Source of the DNA: Parerythrobacter lacustris
GTDB taxonomy: Bacteria; Pseudomonadota; Alphaproteobacteria; Sphingomonadales; Sphingomonadaceae
Length of the DNA stretch: 64,000 nucleotides
NCBI RefSeq assembly: GCF_024626475.1
Contig: NZ_JANKHH010000005.1
Span: 310,001-374,000 of the forward strand
Direction of reading: 5' to 3'
Positions 18,808-26,307 of the stretch are shown here, piece after piece; positions within the stretch are counted from its first letter, which is position 1, and every line of letters starts with the position of its first letter. Below the pieces are notes generated by a model. The model had not been told where the DNA came from and ran no database searches. It worked only from the letters and a program-made list of their open reading frames with translations. A program made the position numbers and the translations under genes.

Positions 18808-20412
18808 ATGGAAGAATTCGCCGCCCTCGTCGACGCGCTGGTCTACACTCGCAGCCGCAACGAGAAGCTGCGGCTGATTGCGGAATACCTACGCGCGACC
18901 CCTGACCCCGATCGCGGCTGGGCACTCGCGGCGCTGAGCGACGGGCTCGATTTCCCGGCGATCAAGAGCTCGACTATCCGCACCATGCTGATGGAACGGG
19001 TCGACCCGGTATTGTGGACGCTGAGCCGCGATTTCGTCGGCGATACGGCGGAAACCGCGAGCCTGCTGTGGCCGGCCCCCGACCATCTACCCTCGCCGCC
19101 GACGGTGAGCGAGGCGGTGGCGCTGCTTGGCGGCATGAATCGCAAGTTCGTGCAAGCCGAACTGCCGCAGCTGCTCGACCGGCTCGATGCCTCGGGCCGC
19201 TACGCGCTGCTCAAGCTCGCCACCGGGGCCATGCGCATCGGCGTGTCCAGCCGCCTCGCCAAGATGGCATTCGCGCAGGCCTTCGACGTTTCGGTCGAGG
19301 AGGTCGAGGAGTATTGGCACGGGCTCGATGCCCCTTATTCCGAGCTGTTCGCATGGGCTGCGCTGGGTGAAGCGCCGCCCGATACCGAGAACCTGCCGAC
19401 CTTCCGCCCCTTCATGCTCGCCCACCCGCTCGAAGAGACGGTGGTCGATCTCGCCGACTATGCCGCCGAATGGAAGTGGGACGGGATCCGCGTGCAGATG
19501 GTGCGCGCCGGGCCCAAAGATAATGAATCGACGCGGATTCATTCGCGCAGCGGTGACGATATTTCCGCGACCTTCCCCGAACTGCTCGACGTCATGCCCT
19601 TCCCCGCCGTGCTCGACGGCGAGCTGCTGGTGCGCGGCGCGCACCAGGGCGGGGAAGCGGGCGGGGCGGCGAGCTTCAACGCGCTGCAGCAGCGACTGGG
19701 GCGCAAGACGGTGAGCAATAAGATGCTGGCCGACTTTCCTGCCTTCGTACGGCTATACGATGCGCTGATCCTCGAAGGGGAAGACCTGCGCGAGCGACCC
19801 TGGACCGAACGCCGTGCGCGGCTCGAGGCGCTGATGCCGCGCCTGCCTGACACGCATTTCGATCTCAGCCAGGTGGTCGAGGCTCACGACTTTGCGCACC
19901 TTGCCGCCATTCGCGACACTGCACGCGACGAGGCGATCGAAGGGCTGATGCTCAAGCGCCGCGACAGCCCCTACATCGCCGGACGCCGGGTCGGCTACTG
20001 GTACAAGTGGAAGCGCGATCCTCTGCTGGTCGACTGCGTGCTGATGTACGCCCAGCGCGGCAGCGGCAGGCGGTCGAGCTTCTATTCCGACTACACTTTC
20101 GGCTGCTGGGACGGCGATCCGGATGCAGGGGCCGAACTGCTGCCGGTGGGCAAGGCCTATTCGGGCTTCACCGACGAGGAACTGAAAAAACTCGACCGCC
20201 ACGTGCGCCAGAACACCGTCAACCGTTTCGGCCCGGTGCGCGAGACCGACAAGAGCCTGGTGTTCGAGGTCGCCTTCGACAGCGTGCACGAGTCCAAGCG
20301 CCACAAATCGGGCCTCGCCATGCGCTTCCCCCGCATCCACCGCATCCGCTGGGACAAGCCGCCGCACGAAGCCGACCGGATCGACGCATTGAAGGCATTG
20401 ATCAGGGATTGA
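18808..20412 (+). CDS. ATP-dependent DNA ligase (damage-response type)
   Basis: Seals nicks using an AMP-lysine intermediate. The 534 residues contain an N-terminal ligase domain (about 1-190) and the adenylation domain with motif I EWKWDGIRVQ (catalytic Lys about 223), VLDGELLVR (motif III), EGLMLKRRDSPY (motif IV) and WYKWKRDPL (motif V), followed by an OB-fold. This is the bacterial ATP ligase family found with the ligase-associated exonuclease, in addition to the NAD-dependent housekeeping LigA, and it has been linked to cisplatin damage response. The partner exonuclease lies upstream across a palindromic repeat. Confidence 0.92.
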   Translation: MEEFAALVDALVYTRSRNEKLRLIAEYLRATPDPDRGWALAALSDGLDFPAIKSSTIRTMLMERVDPVLWTLSRDFVGDTAETASLLWPAPDHLPSPPTVSEAVALLGGMNRKFVQAELPQLLDRLDASGRYALLKLATGAMRIGVSSRLAKMAFAQAFDVSVEEVEEYWHGLDAPYSELFAWAALGEAPPDTENLPTFRPFMLAHPLEETVVDLADYAAEWKWDGIRVQMVRAGPKDNESTRIHSRSGDDISATFPELLDVMPFPAVLDGELLVRGAHQGGEAGGAASFNALQQRLGRKTVSNKMLADFPAFVRLYDALILEGEDLRERPWTERRARLEALMPRLPDTHFDLSQVVEAHDFAHLAAIRDTARDEAIEGLMLKRRDSPYIAGRRVGYWYKWKRDPLLVDCVLMYAQRGSGRRSSFYSDYTFGCWDGDPDAGAELLPVGKAYSGFTDEELKKLDRHVRQNTVNRFGPVRETDKSLVFEVAFDSVHESKRHKSGLAMRFPRIHRIRWDKPPHEADRIDALKALIRD

Positions 20413-20451
20413 GCCGCGCCTACCTCCCACGCATCAATTCGGGAGAGAACA

Positions 20452-20967
20452 ATGTCCTACGCCACCGCAGCGCTCGCCACCTACCAGAACATGCTTGGAA
20501 CGCTTGACCACCTTGTCGGCAAGGCGAGCGAGCATGAAAAGGGCGTCGCCCTGCTGGAGAGCCGCCTGGCCGAGGACATGTATCCCCTCCACACGCAGAT
20601 CCGCTTCACTATCGGCCAGGTCATTGTCGCGCTCGACCGGCTTGGTGCGTTGGGCCTCGAGTCCGATGACAGCGACATCGTCGATTTCACCGATGCCCGC
20701 GCCAGGATCGCCAGAACGAAGGCCCTTGTCGCCAACACCGACGTCGCCAGCTGGCCTGCTTCCGATGCCACGGTCGAGTTTGACCTGCCCAACGGCAAGG
20801 CGTTCGAAATGCAGGCACATGAGTACATCCGCGACTGGGCGATGCCCCAGTTCTACTTCCACCTGATGGCCGCCTACGCGATCCTTCGGAAAGAAGGCCT
20901 GACCATTGGCAAGGCAGACTACGTGCCCTTCATGATGAAGTATCTGAAGTCTCCGGCTAACGCCTAG
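20452..20967 (+). CDS. DUF1993 family protein (DinB-like fold)
   Basis: A 171-residue cytoplasmic protein. The family pattern is clear: an early LEDHLVGKA-type helix, AEDMYPLHTQIRFTIGQVIVAL in the second helix, and the ending MPQFYFHLMAAYAILRKEG with GKADYV. DUF1993 proteins are predicted four-helix bundles related to DinB; a biochemical role is not established. A good ribosome site (GGGAGAG) precedes the ATG. Its TAG stop overlaps the stop of the convergent DUF167 gene within a single CTAG (20964-20967). Confidence 0.82.
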   Translation: MSYATAALATYQNMLGTLDHLVGKASEHEKGVALLESRLAEDMYPLHTQIRFTIGQVIVALDRLGALGLESDDSDIVDFTDARARIARTKALVANTDVASWPASDATVEFDLPNGKAFEMQAHEYIRDWAMPQFYFHLMAAYAILRKEGLTIGKADYVPFMMKYLKSPANA

Positions 20968-21245
20968 AGCAGAATGCGCAGCAGCTTTTCGCGCGAAGTT
21001 GCGCCGCGCAACAGTTCGACTTTCGACGGCGCGAGTTCGAGTGCCAGAGCGACGAGTCGGATGACGGCCTCGTTCGCCGCGCCGTCCTGAGGCTTTGCCC
21101 GGACCTTGATCGAAATCTTGCTGCCCTCGAGTGTTATCGCCTCGACCCGTCCGCCCGGGGTGACGCGGATAGCCAGCCGACCTTCGGGATCGATCAGCGC
21201 GCGCAGCTCGCCCGGATCGGGCAGGTCAGCTTTCGAGCGCTTCAT
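20964..21245 (-). CDS. DUF167 (YggU-like) family protein
   Basis: A 93-residue protein with the DUF167 signature: LAIRVTPGGRVEAI, IKVRAKPQDGAANEAVI and APSKVELLRGATSREKLLRI. The family is universal but poorly understood; the KPxxGxAN region is its conserved core. The ATG at 21245 is preferred because it sits inside the end of the carbonic anhydrase gene (20-bp overlap) and begins just before the domain. The frame is also open to 21281. It is convergent with DUF1993 and shares CTAG as both stop codons. Confidence 0.85.
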   Translation of the reverse strand: MKRSKADLPDPGELRALIDPEGRLAIRVTPGGRVEAITLEGSKISIKVRAKPQDGAANEAVIRLVALALELAPSKVELLRGATSREKLLRILL

Positions 21246-21798
21246 GGACGGCGGCGGCGTGGGCTTTCGCGTTCTCGGCATAATGCGCGACGCCCATTCG
21301 CATGCCGATGATGGCCGCGTCGTCGAGTTCGCGCATCAGCCGCGCCGGTCGGCCGCCCCACAGCTCGCGAGGGCCCATCACCTTGCCCTCGGTCAACATC
21401 GCGCCGGCGGCCAGCATCGCGTCGGAGCCGACCACCGCCTTGTTCATCGCGATCGCGCCGAGCCCGACAAAGCCGCGGTTCTCGATCCGGCAGCCGTGGA
21501 CCATCGCCATGTGCCCGATCAGCACATCGTCGCCGATGATCAGCGGCGAACCCTCCGGGTCGCCCGGACGCTCAGGGTCGCAATGGAGCACGCTGCCGTC
21601 CTGCACGTTGGACCGCTCGCCGATCACGATCCGGCTGACATCGGCGCGCAGCACGCAGTTGTACCAGATCGACGATCCCGCCCCGACGGTCACGTCGCCA
21701 ATGATCGTGCAGCCGGGCGCGATGAATGCGGTATCGTGGATCTGTGGGGTCTTGCCGTGGATCGGGACGATGTTCACACCGGGGCGGTGGATAGTCAT
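21226..21798 (-). CDS. Gamma carbonic anhydrase family protein
   Basis: Left-handed beta-helix trimeric enzyme of 190 residues. Hexapeptide repeats run through GCTIIGDVTVGAGSSIWYN to GAIAMNKAVVGSDAMLAAG. The three zinc-ligand histidines are present in SVLHCD and in IGHMAMVHGC. Members hydrate carbon dioxide or act as uncharacterised acetyltransferase-like proteins, so catalytic activity is probable but not certain. The ATG at 21798 overlaps the stop of the upstream GNAT gene by ATGA. Translation therefore runs coupled through a series of GNAT genes. Confidence 0.9.
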   Translation of the reverse strand: MTIHRPGVNIVPIHGKTPQIHDTAFIAPGCTIIGDVTVGAGSSIWYNCVLRADVSRIVIGERSNVQDGSVLHCDPERPGDPEGSPLIIGDDVLIGHMAMVHGCRIENRGFVGLGAIAMNKAVVGSDAMLAAGAMLTEGKVMGPRELWGGRPARLMRELDDAAIIGMRMGVAHYAENAKAHAAAVHEALES

Positions 21799-22355
21799 GG
21801 GCGGCTCCTGTGCCAGGTCTCGGCGTCGATGCTGTAGAGGATCGTCGTGCGATCCTCCGGCGGATAGGCCGGATCGTCGAAATCGAGATCCACGCGCCGC
21901 CGCATGCCGAGCTTTTCCATCAGTTTCCAGCTCGGCACGTTGGTCTGGCTGGTCAACGCAACGATAAACGGTGCATCGACCCGGCCGAAGCCCCAGTCGA
22001 GCGCCGCGCGCACCGCTTCCTCGGCATAGCCCCTGCGCCAGCGGTCCTCGCGCACCAGCCAGCCGACTTCGTGATCCCCCGGGTTGCGAGCAAGCGGGTT
22101 GTCCACCCGCTTGAGGCCGCAGTGGCCGACCATCTCGCCACTCGCCTTCTCGATCATGAACAGGAAGCTGAAGCCTTCCTGCGCATAGAGCGCCATCGAC
22201 TTCGCGTGCTTGGCTTCGATCTCGTGCAGTTCCTTCACCCCACCGAGACGCGCCATCACTGCCGGGGTGTTGAGCAGACGGTCCTGCTCCACAGCGTCGT
22301 CCGGCTCGATCGTGCGCAGTACCAGCCGCTCGGTCTCGGCGACAATGTCAGCCAT
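21795..22355 (-). CDS. GNAT-family N-acetyltransferase (copy 3 of a tandem trio)
   Basis: RimJ/RimL-type acetyltransferase of 186 residues. It opens with ETERLVLRTIEPDDAVEQDRL, the beta1-alpha1 region, and carries HEVGWLVREDRWRRGYAEEAV, which holds the R/Q-x-x-G-x-A/G acetyl-CoA motif in altered form (RWRRGYAEEA). The end SWKLMEKLGMRRR is the usual C-terminal helix. It shares order and motifs with the two neighbours upstream. Substrate is unknown: ribosomal protein N termini or small amines are both possible. Overlaps: 8 bp with copy 2 and ATGA with the carbonic anhydrase gene. Confidence 0.85.
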   Translation of the reverse strand: MADIVAETERLVLRTIEPDDAVEQDRLLNTPAVMARLGGVKELHEIEAKHAKSMALYAQEGFSFLFMIEKASGEMVGHCGLKRVDNPLARNPGDHEVGWLVREDRWRRGYAEEAVRAALDWGFGRVDAPFIVALTSQTNVPSWKLMEKLGMRRRVDLDFDDPAYPPEDRTTILYSIDAETWHRSRP

Positions 22356-22893
22356 GGTGAACCTCGTAGACGACGTGGCGCTTGAGCGGGCTGCCCGCGG
22401 CCACGCTGGGATGGTCGAAATCCATGTCGGGCCGATAGCGCATGCCCAGCTTTTCCATCAACGCGCGGCTGCGCTCGTTGATTTCGGCGGTGATGGCGAC
22501 GACCGGCTCGGAAGGAAAGTTCTGCTGTGCCCACGCGAGCGAAGCCCGCGCCGCCTCCAGCGCATAGCCCTGCCGCCAGCAATCGCTCGCCAGTCGCCAG
22601 CCGATTTCGAGCGCGCCGACGATCGGTTCCTCATGCCCTCGATCCAGCCCGCAGAACCCGATCACGCGGCGATCCTCGCGCCGCTCGACAGCCCAGTAGG
22701 TAAAGCCGCCATTGCGCCGCGAGCGTTGCTGCAGGTCGGCAATCAGGCCGGTGGTGTAGCCCATCTCCCGCACCGGGCCGAGCGTCGCCATAACTTTCGG
22801 GTCGCAGTGGAGTCGATGAAAGTCCTCCGCATCCTGTTCGCGCCAGTCGCGCAGGATGAGGCGCTCGGTCTCCAAGTGAAATGCATCGGTCAT
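22348..22893 (-). CDS. GNAT-family N-acetyltransferase (copy 2 of a tandem trio)
   Basis: A 181-residue RimJ/RimL-like protein. ETERLILRDWREQDAEDFHRL opens the fold, ALEIGWRLASDCWRQGYALEA carries the acetyl-CoA pyrophosphate loop, and SRALMEKLGMRYRPDMDFDHP closes it. FTYWAVERREDRRVIGFCGL is shared almost word for word with copy 1, which supports gene duplication. The ATG at 22893 overlaps the stop of copy 1 by ATGA. The frame is open to 23133 upstream, but that part belongs to copy 1. Confidence 0.85.
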   Translation of the reverse strand: MTDAFHLETERLILRDWREQDAEDFHRLHCDPKVMATLGPVREMGYTTGLIADLQQRSRRNGGFTYWAVERREDRRVIGFCGLDRGHEEPIVGALEIGWRLASDCWRQGYALEAARASLAWAQQNFPSEPVVAITAEINERSRALMEKLGMRYRPDMDFDHPSVAAGSPLKRHVVYEVHHG

Positions 22894-23444
22894 GGCGCGC
22901 CCCATTCGTCCTTGCCGGTGGAATAGACGATCATCGTCGGATCCTCGGCATCGAAGTCCGCGCTGGCGAAGTCGAGATCTTCGCGCCGCCGCATGCCGAG
23001 GCGTTTCATCAGGCCCCAGCTCGATATATTGCGTCTTACGGTGAAGGCGACCACCTCGTCCGCACCGAACAGTTCGAAGGCGGCATCGAGCGCCGCGGTC
23101 GCAGCCTCTTTCGCGAAGCCCTGGCCCCAACAATCCTCGCGAAATCGCCAGCCGACCTCCATCAGCCCCATCGGTCCGCCGGGCTGGTTGGAGCGCTTGA
23201 GGCCGCAGAAGCCGAGAATCGCGCCGTCGTCCCGGCGCTCGACCGCCCAGAAGCAGAACCTGTTAGCGGCTTGGCACGCCTCCACCCGCGCGCGCTGCTT
23301 CGCCTCGCCGTCTTCGTCGAGCACGCCGCCGAGCCAGCGCATCACCGCCGAGGTGTTGGTGACGCGGAAAAACTCTGGCCAGTCTTCCTCCGACCAATCG
23401 CGCAGCACAAGACGCGCAGTCTCGAGGCGAAACCCGTCGGCCAT
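22890..23444 (-). CDS. GNAT-family N-acetyltransferase (copy 1 of a tandem trio)
   Basis: A 184-residue RimJ/RimL-like acetyltransferase. It begins MADGFRLETARLVLRDWSEE and has FCFWAVERRDDGAILGFCGLKR, MEVGWRFREDCWGQGFAKEA (acetyl-CoA loop QGFAKEA) and SSWGLMKRLGMRRREDLDF. It is the first gene of the trio and starts 3 bp after the hemB stop, so the whole hemB-GNAT-GNAT-GNAT-carbonic anhydrase-DUF167 series is probably one transcript. The pairwise likeness points to local duplication followed by divergence. Confidence 0.86.
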   Translation of the reverse strand: MADGFRLETARLVLRDWSEEDWPEFFRVTNTSAVMRWLGGVLDEDGEAKQRARVEACQAANRFCFWAVERRDDGAILGFCGLKRSNQPGGPMGLMEVGWRFREDCWGQGFAKEAATAALDAAFELFGADEVVAFTVRRNISSWGLMKRLGMRRREDLDFASADFDAEDPTMIVYSTGKDEWGAP

Positions 23445-23447
23445 GGA

Positions 23448-24443
23448 TCACGCGCCCAGAAGCCGCGCGGCAACCGGTGCATGGTAGGTCAACACGCCGC
23501 TCACTCCCGCGCGCTTGAAACCGAGCAGCTTTTCCATCAGCAGCGCATCGCGGTCCGCCACGCCTGCCGCCGCACCCGCTTCGATCAGAGCATATTCTCC
23601 GCTGACCTGGTAGGCGAAGACCGGCACGCCGAACTGCTGCTTGGCACGCCAGATGATGTCGAGATAGGCGAGGCCGGGCTTGACCATCACGCTGTCAGCC
23701 CCTTCGGCAATGTCCAGCGCGATCTCGCGCATGGCTTCGTCGCCGTTTGCCGTATCCATCTGGTAGCTATTCTTGTCCCCCTTGAGCAGGCCCCCGCTGC
23801 CGACCGCATCGCGGAACGGGCCGTAGAAGGCCGAAGCATATTTGGCCGAGTACGCCATGATCTGGACATTGGGATGCCCGTTCATTTCGAGCGCCATGCG
23901 GATCGCGCGCACGCGGCCGTCCATCATGTCCGACGGGGCAATGATGTCTGCCCCGGCATCGGCCTGGTTGACTGCCTGGTCGACCAACACCGCGACCGTA
24001 TCGTCGTTGACGACGTAGCCGCTCGCATCGACTAGCCCGTCCTGCCCGTGGGTGGTGTAGGGATCGAGCGCGACATCGGTCAGGATACCGATATCGCCGC
24101 CGCAGGCATCGCGCACCGCCTTGATCGCGCGGCACATCAGATTGTCCGGATTGAGCGCCTCCTTGCCGTCATCCGAGCGCAGCTCGGGCTGGGTGTTGGG
24201 GAACAGCGCGATGCAGGGAATGCCCAGCGCCGCCGCTTCCTTTGCACGCGCGGCGATCCCGTCGACCGACCAGCGCGAGACCCCGGGCAGGCTGGCGATG
24301 GGCTCTTCCACGCCCGAGCCGCCGGTCACGAACAGCGGCCAGATCAGATCGGCCGGAGTCATCACCGTTTCGCGGTGCATCGCGCGGCTCCATGCGCTGG
24401 CGCGGGTGCGGCGGAGGCGGGTGTTGGGATAGCTGGCGGTCAT
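23448..24443 (-). CDS. hemB: Delta-aminolevulinic acid dehydratase (porphobilinogen synthase)
   Basis: Condenses two 5-aminolevulinate molecules to porphobilinogen, the first common tetrapyrrole step. The 331-residue product has both Schiff-base lysines, K201 in MAYSAKYASAFYGPF and K255 in SVMVKPGLAYLD. The metal loop reads DVALDPYTTHGQDGL, with Asp and no cysteines, so it is the magnesium-type enzyme usual in alphaproteobacteria and Pseudomonas rather than the zinc type. It leads a tightly packed minus-strand series with three GNAT genes and has 49 bp to the M23 gene upstream. Confidence 0.96.
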   Translation of the reverse strand: MTASYPNTRLRRTRASAWSRAMHRETVMTPADLIWPLFVTGGSGVEEPIASLPGVSRWSVDGIAARAKEAAALGIPCIALFPNTQPELRSDDGKEALNPDNLMCRAIKAVRDACGGDIGILTDVALDPYTTHGQDGLVDASGYVVNDDTVAVLVDQAVNQADAGADIIAPSDMMDGRVRAIRMALEMNGHPNVQIMAYSAKYASAFYGPFRDAVGSGGLLKGDKNSYQMDTANGDEAMREIALDIAEGADSVMVKPGLAYLDIIWRAKQQFGVPVFAYQVSGEYALIEAGAAAGVADRDALLMEKLLGFKRAGVSGVLTYHAPVAARLLGA

Positions 24444-24492
24444 GCGGCAGGTGTGTGCCGGAAATGGGGCCGAGGTTCAATCGCCCTTCGGA

Positions 24493-26130
24493 TCAGCCAG
24501 CCTTGCGCGGCCGATCGAGCTTGTCGATTTCGCGCGTCGGCTCTTCCGAGGCAGTCTCGGTCGAGGACTTCTGGAGTTCCGCCAGCGCAGCGCCGGGTTC
24601 GACCGTCCGGAGTCTGGTCAGCGAGTCGCGGAATCGGCGCAGTTCCTCGCCGCTCAGCTGGGCTCGGGTGACGAACTGCACGCTTGCAGGATCGACCGCG
24701 CGGCCATTGCGATACATCTCGTAGTGCAGATGGGCGCCGGTCGAGAGCCCGGTCGAACCGACATAGCCGATTACCTGGCCGCGGCTTACCCGCTGCCCGC
24801 TGCGCACCGCCATCCGGCTCATGTGGCAATAGCGCGTCTGCAACCCGCCGCCATGATCGATCCGGACCGCATTGCCGCATCCGCCCATCCGGCCGGCAGC
24901 ATTCACCGTACCATCGGTCACGGCGACAATTGCGGTGCCGTGTGAGGCCCTGAAATCGAGTCCCGCGTGCATCCTGCGATAACCGAGAATCGGGTGCCGC
25001 CGCATGCCGAAGCGCGAGCTGACCGCCCCGGGTACGGGGCGCATCAGGCCGCTCTTCTGCTCGCCTACTCCGGAAGCTTCGTAAAACTGGCCATCCTTCC
25101 CCCAGCGCATCAGCTGGGTGACCGGCTTTCCGCCGCGCTCGATCCCGGCAAACAGCAATTGGCCGGCCTGGCGCTCGCCGGTGGCGGCGCGGCGATGCGA
25201 CACGATGATGTCGAAAGTGTCGGTCGGGCGGAGTCCGCGGTCCATGTCGATCTGGTCGCCGAGCGTCTTGAGATATTGCTGGACCGCGCTTGCCGGGGCA
25301 CCTGCCGCCCGTGCCGAACGATAGAGGCTGCTCCCGACTGTGCCGCGGATGCGCAGCGGGGTATCATCGACCCGGATCGGGATACGGCGGAGCGCGAGGT
25401 TGCCATCGACCCGTTCGATCGCGAGCTGCAAGTCGAACCGTGCACGGAAAGCCAGCTTGTCGAGCGGTCGCGCCTCGCCCGGCGCGGGGCGGCGGCCCAG
25501 TGTGATGTCCACCTGCGTGCCGGGATCGATATCCCCCAGCGCGACGCTGCGGCCGACGAGTTCGGCGACCCGTGCGGCATCGGCCGCGCCGACGCCCGCG
25601 CGCTGGAGCATCCGGTCGAAACCGTCGCCGCGCGCAAGTGTTGCGAGCAACTGGATTTGCGGACGTTCGGGTGCGCGCTTCAACTCTGCCACCCTCGGTG
25701 TCGCGCCCATGTGTCGGCCGCTGTCTGCCCCGAGCGCGAGCGGGAGGATCATCTGGCTGCGAAATTCATCCTGCGAAGTGCCGTCGATTTCCATCGCGGG
25801 GGCGGCTTCGACCGGCGAGAAATCGGGCCAGAGCGCCAGCGCAAAGGCAGAGAGGCCGAGGAAGGTGCCGAGGCCGCGAAACCATCGGCGGCTGCCGATC
25901 GCTTCGGCAAGATCGGGCGCCAGATCGACCTGAGCCAGTGTCTGCGAGGCGGCAAACCGCCATTCGTCGAATTTTTCCCTGAATCCATCCGCGCGCTGGA
26001 GGGTGCGCGAGCGGGCCTCTTCGACGATCTGCGTATGCGCGAGCGCAACGCTGCGCCACGGCGCATCATCGCCCCGCCCGGCATCCCCGGCTTCGTCGAT
26101 TTCGCGCGACTGGTACAACGCGCCCTCCAT
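24493..26130 (-). CDS. M23-family (LytM) metallopeptidase with large N-terminal region
   Basis: Predicted periplasmic peptidoglycan endopeptidase, about 545 residues. After a cytoplasmic segment there is one membrane helix (FLGLSAFALALWP), then an OapA/LysM-like region (about 120-330) with LVGRSVALGDIDPGTQVDI, and a C-terminal M23 domain. The zinc ligands are intact: HAGLDF and GAHLHYEMY. The downstream tail is charged and disordered. The ATG at 26130 is chosen; a GTG at 26205 is also in frame and no clear ribosome site separates them. It is divergent from the SUV3-like helicase across about 177 bp. Confidence 0.88.
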   Translation of the reverse strand: MEGALYQSREIDEAGDAGRGDDAPWRSVALAHTQIVEEARSRTLQRADGFREKFDEWRFAASQTLAQVDLAPDLAEAIGSRRWFRGLGTFLGLSAFALALWPDFSPVEAAPAMEIDGTSQDEFRSQMILPLALGADSGRHMGATPRVAELKRAPERPQIQLLATLARGDGFDRMLQRAGVGAADAARVAELVGRSVALGDIDPGTQVDITLGRRPAPGEARPLDKLAFRARFDLQLAIERVDGNLALRRIPIRVDDTPLRIRGTVGSSLYRSARAAGAPASAVQQYLKTLGDQIDMDRGLRPTDTFDIIVSHRRAATGERQAGQLLFAGIERGGKPVTQLMRWGKDGQFYEASGVGEQKSGLMRPVPGAVSSRFGMRRHPILGYRRMHAGLDFRASHGTAIVAVTDGTVNAAGRMGGCGNAVRIDHGGGLQTRYCHMSRMAVRSGQRVSRGQVIGYVGSTGLSTGAHLHYEMYRNGRAVDPASVQFVTRAQLSGEELRRFRDSLTRLRTVEPGAALAELQKSSTETASEEPTREIDKLDRPRKAG

Positions 26131-26307
26131 TAAAGGCCGCGTAAACCTGCGACCCGACCCGTTCGGCCCCTGTGCGCGAAACTTGTGAGGATTTAAAGTT
26201 AACACCCGCTAAAGACGCGGTGAGACGACTCCGATTGGCGGCAGAGTGTTGAAGGGCCACCGCTGCCGGTTGCCGCCAGACCGGTACGCTGGCAGGGAGG
26301 CGCAGAA

